From JTS-RE94 sp041750795 (lineage in GTDB: Bacteria; Planctomycetota; Planctomycetia; Pirellulales; PALSA-1355), in assembly GCA_041750795.1 (NCBI GenBank), contig JBGSYQ010000192.1, positions 1-24,810 on the forward strand: a DNA stretch of 24,810 nt, read 5' to 3'. Below are positions 14,763 through 23,078 of this stretch, one piece after another. The position numbers and the translations under genes were made by a program. The notes under the pieces are model-generated. The model ran no database searches, had not been told where the DNA came from, and saw nothing but the letters and a program-made list of their open reading frames with translations. The first letter of the stretch is position 1; each line of letters begins with the position of its first letter.

Positions 14763-16976
14763 ATGCGCCTGCCGTTGCGATCGAACTGCATTTATACCGC
14801 GACCGTGCATGCACTGGTGGGATGTGCGATGGTTGCTGGCGTCGCCAGCCGCGGTCCGCTGGCATGTGCCGCCCCGCCCGACGTGGATCGCAGGTCGCCA
14901 CGATTGTTGGCGCAGAAGGCCGAACAACCCGCGGCCGAGCCACCGGCCCCCAGGCAGCCGGCCGACGACCACCCGTTCCCGCAACATTTCCGCGCGCCAT
15001 CGCTCGACGGTGGAGTCGGCTGGATCAACACCGCCGGGCCCATCGACTTGAAGCAGTTGCGCGGCAAATTCGTCGTCCTTGACTTCTGGACTTACTGCTG
15101 CATCAACTGCATGCACGTGTTGCCCGAGCTCAAGAAGCTCGAACGCGCCTATCCCAACGAAATCGTGGTGATCGGCGTCCACTCAGCCAAGTTCGAGACC
15201 GAGCAGGACTCGAAGAACATTGAAGACGCCGTGCTCCGCTACGAGATCGAGCACCCGGTGGTCAACGACGCCAACCACGTAATCTGGAACAAATACGAGG
15301 TGCAAAGCTGGCCTACGCTGTGCGTGATCGATCCGGAGGGCAACTTCGTGGCCCGCAACGGCGGCGAGATCGATTTTGCCACGCTCGATCAATTCTTCAA
15401 GAAGGTCATTCCATACTACCAGCGCAAGGGACTCTTGGATCGCACGCCGTTGCGTTTCGAGCTGGCGCGATTCCAGGCCGCCGACACTCCGCTGCGCTAT
15501 CCCGGAAAGGTGCTGGCCGATGAGAGCTCGAAACGGTTGTTCATTTCCGACAGCAATCACAATCGCATCGTGATCGCCGATCTCGACGGCACATTGCTCG
15601 ACGTCATCGGCACAGGGCAAATCGGCGCCGACGATGGAACTTTTCAAAAGGCCACTTTCGACCATCCCCAGGGCATGGCGCTGGACCGCGACACGCTGTA
15701 CGTGGCCGATACCGAAAACCACTTGCTCCGCGCGGTGGACCTGAAGAAAAATCGCGTGCGGACCATCGCCGGCACCGGCAAGCAAGGTCACGGCTGGCCC
15801 GGCATCGAAGCGCTGGGCGACCGCATCGGCACGCTAACCGAAGCCCATCGCTGGGTCGGCCCGCCGCTCAAGACCGCACTCAATAGCCCTTGGGCACTGT
15901 GGGTCGAGCGGCGCGACCTGTACATTGCCATGGCCGGCCCGCACCAGATCTGGAAAATGCCGTTGAACGGACGCGAGATTGGACCGTATGCCGGCAATGG
16001 CCGGGAAGACATCGTCGATGGCCCGCTGTTGCCGACGCAACCCTATGAGCGCGGCTACGCCTCGCTGGCGCAGCCCAGCGGCCTGGCTTCCGATGGCAAG
16101 GTGCTGTACGTGGCGGATAGCGAAGGCAGCTCGATTCGGGCCGTGCCGTTCGACCCCAAGGGGAAGGTGACGACGGTCGTCGGCACGGCAAACCTGCCCG
16201 CCGGCCGGCTGTTCGCGTTTGGCGACGTGGACGGCCAAGGGACCGACGTGCGGCTGCAGCATCCGCTCGACGTCCTCTTTCACAATGACTTGCTGTACGT
16301 GGCCGACACGTACAACAACAAGATCAAAGTCATCGATCCGCGCCAGGCAACCTCGCGGACCCTGGTCGGCACGCGCGAGTCGGGAACGGCGGACTCTCCG
16401 GCCCAGTTCAACGAGCCCACCGGTTTGGCGTATGCCGCCGGCAAGGTCTACGTGGCCGATACCAACAATCACGTCATCCGCACCATCGAGCTGGCTGGCG
16501 GCAACCGCGTGACGACGCTGACGATTCAAGGGCTTGAACCGCCGCCGCCGGCAAAAACCGACTCCGTGCCCACCTTTCCTGGAGCGGTTGCCGTCGAGCT
16601 GAAAGCGGGTAAAGTAAAGCCCGTCGATGGCAAAGTGCGGTTGCAGGTTCAACTGACGTTGCCGGACGGCTACAAGATCAACGACCTGGCGCCGCTGCGA
16701 TACATGGTCGAGGCCAGCGGGGCCCAGGGGCCTGTCGCTCGTGAGGCATTGGGCAAGCTGGCCGACGCGCCCGAGCGAAAACCGAGCTTCAATATCGATT
16801 TGCCGGTCGGCGAGTCGCCGGGCACCGACAAGCTGAAGGTCTCGCTAGCGTACTACTATTGCCAGGATGGCGCCGAAGGGGTGTGCAAGGCCGGCAGCGT
16901 CATCTGGAACGTGCCACTGGACGTGGCTGCCGACGCGGTGGAGTCAAGCGTGCCGTTGCCGCACATCGTCAAGTAG
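14763..16976 (+). CDS. Exported thioredoxin-like / NHL-propeller protein (NHLRC2-like architecture)
   Basis: The protein has 737 residues from ATG 14763; an in-frame GTG at 14721 would add 14 residues in front of the signal peptide and is less likely. The N-terminus has a signal-like stretch (about 10-37, ending Leu-Ala-Cys-Ala-Ala). A TlpA-type thioredoxin domain (about 72-215) carries FWTYCCINCMH with the redox pair Cys113-x-x-Cys116. Then come NHL beta-propeller blades (about 235-580), recognisable by repeated LYVADTxNHxIR-type segments, and a C-terminal beta-sandwich (about 590-737) with a Cys pair in YYYCQDGAEGVCK. This three-part layout and the CCINC motif match human NHLRC2, which has about the same length. 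A periplasmic or outer thiol-redox role is inferred from the export signal; the partner is unknown. A small hairpin follows the stop. Confidence 0.87.
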   Translation: MRLPLRSNCIYTATVHALVGCAMVAGVASRGPLACAAPPDVDRRSPRLLAQKAEQPAAEPPAPRQPADDHPFPQHFRAPSLDGGVGWINTAGPIDLKQLRGKFVVLDFWTYCCINCMHVLPELKKLERAYPNEIVVIGVHSAKFETEQDSKNIEDAVLRYEIEHPVVNDANHVIWNKYEVQSWPTLCVIDPEGNFVARNGGEIDFATLDQFFKKVIPYYQRKGLLDRTPLRFELARFQAADTPLRYPGKVLADESSKRLFISDSNHNRIVIADLDGTLLDVIGTGQIGADDGTFQKATFDHPQGMALDRDTLYVADTENHLLRAVDLKKNRVRTIAGTGKQGHGWPGIEALGDRIGTLTEAHRWVGPPLKTALNSPWALWVERRDLYIAMAGPHQIWKMPLNGREIGPYAGNGREDIVDGPLLPTQPYERGYASLAQPSGLASDGKVLYVADSEGSSIRAVPFDPKGKVTTVVGTANLPAGRLFAFGDVDGQGTDVRLQHPLDVLFHNDLLYVADTYNNKIKVIDPRQATSRTLVGTRESGTADSPAQFNEPTGLAYAAGKVYVADTNNHVIRTIELAGGNRVTTLTIQGLEPPPPAKTDSVPTFPGAVAVELKAGKVKPVDGKVRLQVQLTLPDGYKINDLAPLRYMVEASGAQGPVAREALGKLADAPERKPSFNIDLPVGESPGTDKLKVSLAYYYCQDGAEGVCKAGSVIWNVPLDVAADAVESSVPLPHIVK

Positions 16977-16981
16977 GCGAC

Positions 16982-17002
16982 GCGACGGCGAAACGCCGTT
17001 GT
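16982..17002 (+). terminator. Short hairpin after the thioredoxin-NHL gene
   Basis: ACGGCG (16985-16990) and CGCCGT (16994-16999) form a perfect 6-bp stem with an AAA loop, lengthened by wobble pairs. It begins 6 nt after the stop; no T-run follows. Confidence 0.35.
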
Positions 17003-17061
17003 CGGCTCTTGCCCATCTCTCGCCACGGTAAGGTGGCTGGCCAGAGCCGTTTCAGTCGTAA

Positions 17062-17090
17062 TTGCCGAGGGGCTCTAATCCGGGTATAAT
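17062..17090 (+). promoter_or_regulatory. Sigma70-type promoter of rpsA
   Basis: TTGCCG (17062-17067), a 17-bp spacer and a perfect TATAAT (17085-17090). Predicted start near 17097 leaves a leader of about 158 nt before the ATG at 17255. The leader includes a small stem TCCCA/TGGGA (near 17118-17131) and a run of seven or more T (17158-17165). Confidence 0.65.
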
Positions 17091-17254
17091 CCCCGATTCG
17101 TCCCTGGAGCCCCGGAAGCGTCCCAGCGTTGGGAAGCGGGCGCGTGGACATTGGCCTCTTTTTTTGAGTCGCCCACTCGGCATGTGCCGCCCCCTGGGGC
17201 GCCTTGTGCTCTGGCCCTCTCGCCGGGGCGACTGATAACCGAAAACAAAATCGC

Positions 17255-19024
17255 ATGGTAAATCGTAACCTGATTCGCGGGCTCGACCTGAAGCAAGACG
17301 AGTGGGAAGAAGAATTGGCCCAGGCCATGGGAGGCACGGCCACCGAAGAGATCGATTGGGGCGGCGCGGAACTGGCGCCCAATAAGATCATCGACGGCAG
17401 AATCCTGCGAATCGACAACGAGTTTGTACTGGTCGACGTCGGCTATAAGAGCGAAGGCATCATCCCGCTATCCGAGTGGGAGGAAGGCGAAGAACCGCCG
17501 GAAGTCGGGCAATCGGTCAAAGTCCTCATCGAAGAGGTCGAAGACGTCTTCGGCCGCACCGAAGAGGGCCGCGGCATGATCACCCTGAGCAAGCGCAAGG
17601 CCGAAAAGATCGAGGCCTGGCTCAAGGTGATGGAAACGGTACACGAAGGCGACATCGTCACCGGCACTGTCACCCGCAAGATCAAGGGCGGACTGCTGGT
17701 CGACATCGGCGTCAACGTATTCCTGCCGGCCAGCCAGGTGGACATCCGCCGCCCCGCCGACATCGGCGACTACATCGGCCGCGCCATCCAGTGCATCGTG
17801 CTGAAGATCGACGACGCTCGGCGCAACATCGTGGTCAGCCGCCGCGCCCTGATCGAGGCCGAGCGTGCGGAAAAGAAGACGCAATTGCTCTCCACGTTGG
17901 AGCCCGGGCAACTGCGCAAAGGCGTGGTCAAGAACATCGCCGAGTTCGGCGCGTTTGTCGACCTGGGCGGCATCGATGGCTTGCTGCACATCACCGACAT
18001 GAGCTGGGGCCGCATCGGCCATCCTTCCGAGATGGTTGCGATCGACCAGGAAATCGAAGTGCAAATCCTGCACGTCGACCGGGAAAAGGAAAAGATCGCC
18101 CTGGGGCTCAAGCAAAAGAGCGCCAGTCCCTGGGAGAGCGTGGAAGACAAGTACCCGGTCGGATCGACCGTCCACGGCGTGGTGGTCAACGTGATGAGCT
18201 ACGGCGCCTTCGTGAAGCTCGAGGAAGGCATCGAGGGCCTGGTCCACATCAGCGAAATGTCGTGGACCAAGCGCATCAGCCATCCCAACGAGTTGGTACA
18301 CATCGACGACGAAATCGACGTCGTCGTGCTCAACATCGACAAGAACAAGCAGGAAATCTCGCTGGGCATGAAGCAGACCCAGGCCAATCCCTGGGACAAG
18401 GTGGCCGAGCGCTACCCGCCCGGCACGATGGTCAAGGGCACCGTCCGCAATCTGACCAATTACGGCGCGTTCATCGAGATCGAGGAGGGCATCGACGGGC
18501 TGCTGCACGTCAGCGACATGTCGTGGACCCGCAAGATCAGCCATCCCAGCGAGGTGGTCGAGAAGGCACAAACCGTCGAGTGCAAAGTGCTCTCGGTGGA
18601 TCAGCAGCGCCGCCGCATCGCGCTGGGGCTCAAGCAACTCGAAGAGGATCCCTGGGCTACCGACATTCCCAGCAAGTACCAGCCGGGCCAACTGGTCACC
18701 GGCACGGTCACCAAGATCACCAACTTCGGCGTGTTCGTGGGTTTGGAAAACGGCCTGGAAGGGCTGCTGCACATTTCCGAGCTGGCCGACCATAAGGTGG
18801 AAAACGCCGAGGAAATCGTGAAAGTCGGCGACCAGATCGAGGTCAAGGTTCTGCGGGTCGACGCGGGCGAGCGTAAGATCGGCTTGTCGCGCAAACGCGT
18901 GGAATGGGCGCAGGAAGACGGCGAAGAAGCCGCCGGCGGCTCCAACGGCTCTTCGACCTCCAGCACGCCTCCGCAAGACCTCAAGGGTGGCGTCGGCGGC
19001 GACTCCGGCCCGCTCATCAAGTAG
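17255..19024 (+). CDS. rpsA: 30S ribosomal protein S1, six S1 domains
   Basis: The protein has 589 residues with six S1 (OB-fold RNA-binding) domains at about 43-114, 131-199, 218-287, 304-373, 391-460 and 479-548. Domains 3-6 are the canonical RNA-binding type (for example FGAFVDLGGIDGLLHITDMSW, beginning at 231, given here only by its key residues Phe-Gly-Ala-Phe and His-Ile-Thr); domains 1 and 2 are divergent, as in other bacterial S1 proteins that use them to dock on the ribosome. The C-terminal tail (549-589) is acidic then Gly/Ser-rich. S1 brings mRNA to the 30S subunit, especially those with weak ribosome-binding sites, which are common in this window. The ATG at 17255 has no strong Shine-Dalgarno sequence; the frame stays open 17 codons further upstream without support. 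It is a single-gene unit with its own promoter and terminator. Confidence 0.94.
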   Translation: MVNRNLIRGLDLKQDEWEEELAQAMGGTATEEIDWGGAELAPNKIIDGRILRIDNEFVLVDVGYKSEGIIPLSEWEEGEEPPEVGQSVKVLIEEVEDVFGRTEEGRGMITLSKRKAEKIEAWLKVMETVHEGDIVTGTVTRKIKGGLLVDIGVNVFLPASQVDIRRPADIGDYIGRAIQCIVLKIDDARRNIVVSRRALIEAERAEKKTQLLSTLEPGQLRKGVVKNIAEFGAFVDLGGIDGLLHITDMSWGRIGHPSEMVAIDQEIEVQILHVDREKEKIALGLKQKSASPWESVEDKYPVGSTVHGVVVNVMSYGAFVKLEEGIEGLVHISEMSWTKRISHPNELVHIDDEIDVVVLNIDKNKQEISLGMKQTQANPWDKVAERYPPGTMVKGTVRNLTNYGAFIEIEEGIDGLLHVSDMSWTRKISHPSEVVEKAQTVECKVLSVDQQRRRIALGLKQLEEDPWATDIPSKYQPGQLVTGTVTKITNFGVFVGLENGLEGLLHISELADHKVENAEEIVKVGDQIEVKVLRVDAGERKIGLSRKRVEWAQEDGEEAAGGSNGSSTSSTPPQDLKGGVGGDSGPLIK

Positions 19025-19061
19025 CTTGTCCCGCTTGCCGTTTGCGCATCGGAGAGTCAAG

Positions 19062-19105
19062 GCCGCGGCCGTCCGCAAGACAATGCGACGGTCGCGGCTT
19101 TTTTT
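19062..19105 (+). terminator. Intrinsic terminator of rpsA
   Basis: GCCGCG-G-CCGTC (19062-19073) pairs with GACGG-T-CGCGGC (19087-19098) through one G-T wobble, giving a 12-bp stem and a 13-nt loop, directly followed by seven T (19099-19105). This is the clearest Rho-independent terminator in the window. Confidence 0.9.
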
Positions 19106-19135
19106 CGATGCACCGATGGCCAGCACATCGCGAGC

Positions 19136-20926
19136 TCACGAATGGCCTCGCTCATCGATAGCCTTGCGGCCGGGCGACAGGTTTAGTGCCGTGTTGATCA
19201 AGCCCAGGTGCGAGAACGCCTGGGGGAAGTTCCCCAACTGGCGTTTGGCCACCGGATCGTATTGCTCGCTCAACAAACCCACGTCGTTGCGCACCGCCAG
19301 CAAGCGCTCCATCAGTTGCTCGGCCTCGGCATGGCGCCCTTGTAGCACCATGTTGTCGACCAGCCAGAACGAGCAGGGGAGAAACGTGCCCTCGCCGTGC
19401 GGCATGCCATCGACGGCGGTTTGGCTGTTGTAGCGAGAGACGAACCCATCTTGCACAAGTTCGCGTTCGATGGCCGCCACCGTGCCCAACACCCGCGCGT
19501 CGTGGGAGGGCAGGAACCCCACCAGTGGAATCATCAACAAGCTGGCGTCCAACTGGCCGCCGCCAAAGTATTGCACAAAGCTGTTGAGTGCCGGGTCGAA
19601 GCCCTGCTGGCAAGTCTCCTGGTGGATGACGCGGCGCAGCTTTCTCCATCGTTCCACCGGACCATCGAGCTGGAACCTTTCCACGGCCTTGACCATCCGA
19701 TCGGCAGCGACCCAGGCCATTACCTTGGAATGCGTGAAATGCCGGCGCGGCCCGCGAACTTCCCAGATGCCCTCGTCCGGTTCCTTCCAGGCGGTTTCCA
19801 AGAACTCCATCAATTCGCGCTGCACGTGCCAGGAGTACTCTTCGGACAGCAGTCCATCGGTGCGAGCCTGGTGCAGTGTGTCCATCAGCTCGCCGAACAC
19901 GTCCAACTGAAACTGCTCGTGCGCGGCATTGCCCACGCGGACCGGTTCCGATCCGGCATAGCCGGGCAGCCAGTCGAGCTCCCACTCGGGCAGGCGGCGT
20001 TCTCCGGCCACGCCGTACATGATGTTCATCTGCCCCGGATTTCCCGCCACGGCGCGCAGTAGCCATTCGCGCCAGGCGCGGGCTTCCTCAACGTATCCGC
20101 TGCGCAACAGGGCGTACAGCGTCAACGTGGCGTCGCGGACCCAGCAGTAGCGATAGTCCCAGTTGCGCACCCCGCCGATGTGTTCCGGCAGCGAGGTGGT
20201 GGCCGCTGCGACAATGCCCCCGGTAGGCGCATAGATCAGGCCCTTGAGCGTGATCAGCGATCGCAAAACGGCATCGCTCCAGCGCCCCTGGTACGTGCAG
20301 TGTGCGGACCACTCGCGCCACCAGGCATCGGTCGACGTCAGGGTTGCCAACGCATCGATCGGCGGGGGCGACTCCTCGTGCGACAGATGCCACAGCAACA
20401 CGAAAGGAATCTCCTGCCCCGCGGCCACTTCGAAATCGGCGACCGTAGTGAGACCCTCGCCCTGGGTTTTCACAGCGGTATCGAGCCGAAAGCTGTCCGG
20501 CCCGGAAATCGCCCACAAACCGCGATCCGTGTTGCGTACCCAGGGCACCGACGATCCATAGTCCGGGCGCAGAACAAACTGCATCCGCATGGGCACGCGG
20601 CCGCTGCGCCCCACGACCACGCGCACCACGTCGGGGCCGGCCGTGCGCGGCGGCATGCTGTCGATGAGCGTCACCTGGCCGTCGACCGTCTCGAAGTCGG
20701 TCTCCAGAATCAGCGTGCCGTCCCGATAGCGACGCGTGGTCTTCTTGATTTCACCCCGCGGGGCAATGAGCCAGCGGCCATGGTCCGGCGTGCCCAGCAG
20801 ATTCGCGAAGCAGGCGCCCGAATCGAAGCGCGGCAAGCACAACCAATCCATCGAGCCGTCAATGCCCACCAGCGCGGCGGTTTGGCAGTCGCTGATCATG
20901 GCGTAATCTTCGATGCGCAGCGTCAT
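19136..20926 (-). CDS. Glycoside hydrolase family 15 (glucoamylase/trehalase-type) protein
   Basis: The protein has 596 residues, no signal peptide, so cytoplasmic. An N-terminal beta-sandwich (about 1-235, opening with RIEDYAMISDCQTAALVG and GSMDWLCLPRFDS) is followed by the (alpha/alpha)6 barrel. GH15 landmarks: NWDYRYCWVRD (255-265), GERRLPEWELDWLPGY, the acid catalyst region GIWEVRG with Glu389, HFTHSKVMAWVA, and the second catalytic region GEGTFLPCSFW with Glu512. Enzymes of this subgroup act on alpha-glucosides; in actinobacteria close relatives are trehalases, in others glucoamylase or glucodextranase. Which substrate applies here cannot be told. The start at 20926 has GAGGG upstream at about 7 nt and gives the family N-terminus; the open frame runs 52 codons further without support. 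It converges on rpsA, with the rpsA terminator in between, and diverges from the sigma factor gene. Confidence 0.9.
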   Translation of the reverse strand: MTLRIEDYAMISDCQTAALVGIDGSMDWLCLPRFDSGACFANLLGTPDHGRWLIAPRGEIKKTTRRYRDGTLILETDFETVDGQVTLIDSMPPRTAGPDVVRVVVGRSGRVPMRMQFVLRPDYGSSVPWVRNTDRGLWAISGPDSFRLDTAVKTQGEGLTTVADFEVAAGQEIPFVLLWHLSHEESPPPIDALATLTSTDAWWREWSAHCTYQGRWSDAVLRSLITLKGLIYAPTGGIVAAATTSLPEHIGGVRNWDYRYCWVRDATLTLYALLRSGYVEEARAWREWLLRAVAGNPGQMNIMYGVAGERRLPEWELDWLPGYAGSEPVRVGNAAHEQFQLDVFGELMDTLHQARTDGLLSEEYSWHVQRELMEFLETAWKEPDEGIWEVRGPRRHFTHSKVMAWVAADRMVKAVERFQLDGPVERWRKLRRVIHQETCQQGFDPALNSFVQYFGGGQLDASLLMIPLVGFLPSHDARVLGTVAAIERELVQDGFVSRYNSQTAVDGMPHGEGTFLPCSFWLVDNMVLQGRHAEAEQLMERLLAVRNDVGLLSEQYDPVAKRQLGNFPQAFSHLGLINTALNLSPGRKAIDERGHS

Positions 20927-21451
20927 TTTGCACCCTCGAGCCGGCGAAATCATGCACGGGTCGCCCAACCGGCGACTCTCCATGGTAACAGAACGCCGCG
21001 CTCGATTCTCGGCGCCGCGCGTGCGACAGCTTTCGGACATGCCGGACAGCGCTCGAAGTGCAGCGAAGATCTCGCCAACCACCCCAGACCGTGGCTACGT
21101 TCCGAACAATCCGTACAGCACGATCGCACCATTGGCCCGCAGACGCCGCATGATGCGCACAAGCGGGCCAGAGCGAAGCGGCCGCCGGTCGCGAGCGGAC
21201 GGGGTCGATTCCTTCGCTAACTCCCGAACGCACCGTACATTCGTGCTACGATGCGCAGTCTTCGCTTGTTTGCAGAAACGCCTACTACTAGTCGATAGTT
21301 TTCTTTGCCCCGCAAGCGTTGTTGAATTCGGTTTTCAGTCGCGAGCGCCAGGGGGCGGCTCGTTGCGGGCAAAGACGCTCCTTGCGGTATCCATCACCTG
21401 ATTGACTATCACCTGGTCATCAGACATCACGCGACCTCCCGACGAGCCAAC
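20927..21451. other. 525-nt gap between divergent GH15 and sigma factor genes
   Basis: No convincing gene was seen. An open plus-strand frame at 20913-21401 is rich in Arg and Ser, overlaps the GH15 start and resembles no family. Recognised elements are an extended -10 at 21244-21252 and two direct ATCACCTG repeats at 21393-21400 and 21408-21415. No promoter could be placed for the GH15 gene. Confidence 0.5.
21244..21252 (+). promoter_or_regulatory. Possible extended -10 promoter of the sigma factor gene
   Basis: TGC-TACGAT (21244-21252) fits an extended -10 element; no -35 box is visible at the proper distance. If used, the leader is about 190 nt long. Confidence 0.3.
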
Positions 21452-22294
21452 ATGACAAGCACACGACAACGCAGCACCAGCGCGGTCCAGACTCCCCTGG
21501 AAACCTATCTCCGCGAAATCAACGAGACCGCGCTGCTCACCGCCAACGACGAGCAAGTCCTGGCTCGCGCCATCGGCGAGGGCGATACCCGTGCTCGAGA
21601 CCGCATGGTCCGCGCCAACCTGCGGCTGGTGGTCAACATCGCGCGGGGTTACACGGGTAAAGGGCTCAGCCTGCAAGACTTGATCGAAGAGGGCAACCTG
21701 GGACTGCTGCGTGCCGTCGAAGGCTTTGACCCCGCCATGGGCACGCGATTCAGCACCTATGCCAGCTATTGGATCAAGCAGTCGATCAAGCGAGCGTTGA
21801 TCAACACGGCCAAGACCATTCGCATTCCAGCCTACATGGTGGAGTTGCTCTCCAAGTGGCGCCGAGCCACCGCGCGGCTTGCCGAAGAGCTGAGCCGCAC
21901 CCCCACTCCCGAAGAAGTCGCACGCGTGCTCGGCTTGCCCCGCAAGAAACTGCCGATCATCAAGAAAGCCATTCGCATCTACAATTCGACTCCCCAGACC
22001 GATCAAACCGAGGCCGGCTGGTCGCTGGGCGAGATGATCATGGACGAGCGTCTCAAGAGCCCCGAGGACGAATTGGTCGACAGCGACAACCTGGTTCACG
22101 TGATGCAAATGCTCGAAACGATGGACCATCGCGAAGCGACGGTGCTGCGGATGCGATTCGGGCTGCACGACAACGAGCCGCGAACGCTCAAAGAAATCGG
22201 CGAGGCGCTGGGGCTGACCCGCGAACGCGTTCGCCAGATCGAGACCGAAGCGTTGGCCCGGTTGGCGCGCAGTCTGCAGGGCCCCTCCCGTTAG
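21452..22294 (+). CDS. Sigma-70 family RNA polymerase sigma factor, short group-2 type
   Basis: The protein has 280 residues. Region 1.2 (about 14-42, PLETYLREINETALLTANDE), region 2 (about 50-119) with the core-binding DLIEEGN (76-82) and the -10-reading TYASYWIKQSIKRAL (102-116), region 3 (about 125-205) and region 4 (about 215-275) with the -35-reading helix-turn-helix TLKEIGEALGLTRERVRQIE (245-264) are all present. Region 1.1 and the long non-conserved segment of the primary sigma factor are absent, so this is a group-2 (RpoS/SigB-of-cyanobacteria-like) factor and probably not the housekeeping RpoD. It should read -10/-35 boxes close to those of the primary factor. No anti-sigma gene is adjacent. 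The ATG lacks a strong ribosome-binding site. It may share transcription with apt, although apt has its own -10 signal. Confidence 0.9.
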   Translation: MTSTRQRSTSAVQTPLETYLREINETALLTANDEQVLARAIGEGDTRARDRMVRANLRLVVNIARGYTGKGLSLQDLIEEGNLGLLRAVEGFDPAMGTRFSTYASYWIKQSIKRALINTAKTIRIPAYMVELLSKWRRATARLAEELSRTPTPEEVARVLGLPRKKLPIIKKAIRIYNSTPQTDQTEAGWSLGEMIMDERLKSPEDELVDSDNLVHVMQMLETMDHREATVLRMRFGLHDNEPRTLKEIGEALGLTRERVRQIETEALARLARSLQGPSR

Positions 22295-22351
22295 TGCCGC
22301 TTCCCGCTGGCGCCGGCAAGGTTTTGCGCTTGCGAAGCGCTATCGGTTGGC

Positions 22352-22360
22352 TGCTAGAAT
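22352..22360 (+). promoter_or_regulatory. Possible extended -10 promoter of apt
   Basis: TGC-TAGAAT (22352-22360), 80 nt before the apt start. A weak TTGCGA (22330-22335) lies 19 bp upstream. A small palindrome GCGCTT-GCG-AAGCGC (22326-22340) sits just before it. Confidence 0.4.
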
Positions 22361-22442
22361 GCCCCGAACCAGGGGCGCTCCTCCACGGTTGACCGACCGC
22401 GGCGCACCCTGCCTTGTGCTCACGCAGAGGCCGCGGCGCGTC

Positions 22443-22958
22443 ATGCAGCTCGAAGAATTCATTCGGGATATCCCCGATTTTCCCAAGCCCGGCATTCTGT
22501 TTCGCGACATCACGCCGCTGTTGGCCAATCCCGCGGTCTTTCGCGAGGCCGTGCGGCAAATGGCCGAACCCTATCGCGCCGCGCGGGTCCATGCCGTGGC
22601 GGCCGCCGAGGCGCGTGGCTTCATCTTCGCCGCGCCTTTGGCCCTGGAACTGAATGCCGGTTTCGTGCCGGTGCGCAAACCGGGAAAACTGCCGTTCGAC
22701 ACGCACGCCTTTCACTACGAGCTGGAATACGGCACCGACACGCTGGAGATCCATCGCGACGGCATCGACGCCGGCCAGAATGTCCTGCTGGTCGACGACC
22801 TGCTGGCCACCGGCGGCACCATGGAGGCCTGCTGCCGCCTGGTCGAGCATAGCGGGGCCAACATCGCGGGCTGCGTGTTTCTCATCGAGCTGGTTGGGCT
22901 CCAGGGCGCCAAGCGCCTGGCCGCTTACAAGCCACACAGCTTGATTCGCTATCCCTAG
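22443..22958 (+). CDS. apt: Adenine phosphoribosyltransferase
   Basis: The protein has 171 residues, the usual length for Apt. It salvages adenine by transferring it to PRPP, giving AMP, in the cytoplasm. Landmarks: IRDIPDFPKPGILFRDITPLL region (8-27, key residues Pro-Asp-Phe-Pro and Phe-Arg-Asp-Ile-Thr-Pro-Leu), AEARGFIFAAPLA (55-67), RKPGKLP (78-84), the flexible loop YELEYGTDTLEIH (92-104) and the PRPP-binding loop VLLVDDLLATGGT (114-126). All the family's catalytic and binding parts are present. The ATG at 22443 is chosen because it gives the standard N-terminus; an AGAGG lies about 15 nt upstream, rather far. The frame is open 32 codons further upstream without support. Its position behind the sigma factor gene is not known to be meaningful. 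Confidence 0.94.
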   Translation: MQLEEFIRDIPDFPKPGILFRDITPLLANPAVFREAVRQMAEPYRAARVHAVAAAEARGFIFAAPLALELNAGFVPVRKPGKLPFDTHAFHYELEYGTDTLEIHRDGIDAGQNVLLVDDLLATGGTMEACCRLVEHSGANIAGCVFLIELVGLQGAKRLAAYKPHSLIRYP

Positions 22959-23078
22959 CTGCCCGTCCTAAAACGCCGCCGCGCAAGGACCAGCGCGATG
23001 TGGCCCGCCGTGCGTCGCGCGCGTAGCATTGCTTCGGGGCAACGCGTTCCGCCGATCGACCATGGGAGGGCAAAAGCG

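Noticed and set aside
17158..17165. T-run in the rpsA leader as an intrinsic terminator
   Set aside because: No stable stem lies directly in front of it; the nearest small stem is about 25 nt away.
17468..19126. Minus-strand open frame (552 codons) opposite rpsA
   Set aside because: It is antisense to a well-conserved gene, runs across the rpsA terminator and shows Asp/His/Val-rich composition with no family motif.
20913..21401. Plus-strand open frame in the gap before the sigma factor gene
   Set aside because: It begins inside the GH15 start region, is Arg/Ser-rich, has no ribosome-binding site and resembles no family.
22326..22340. GCGCTT-GCG-AAGCGC palindrome as terminator of the sigma factor gene
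   Set aside because: The stem is only 6 bp and no T-run follows; T residues precede it instead.
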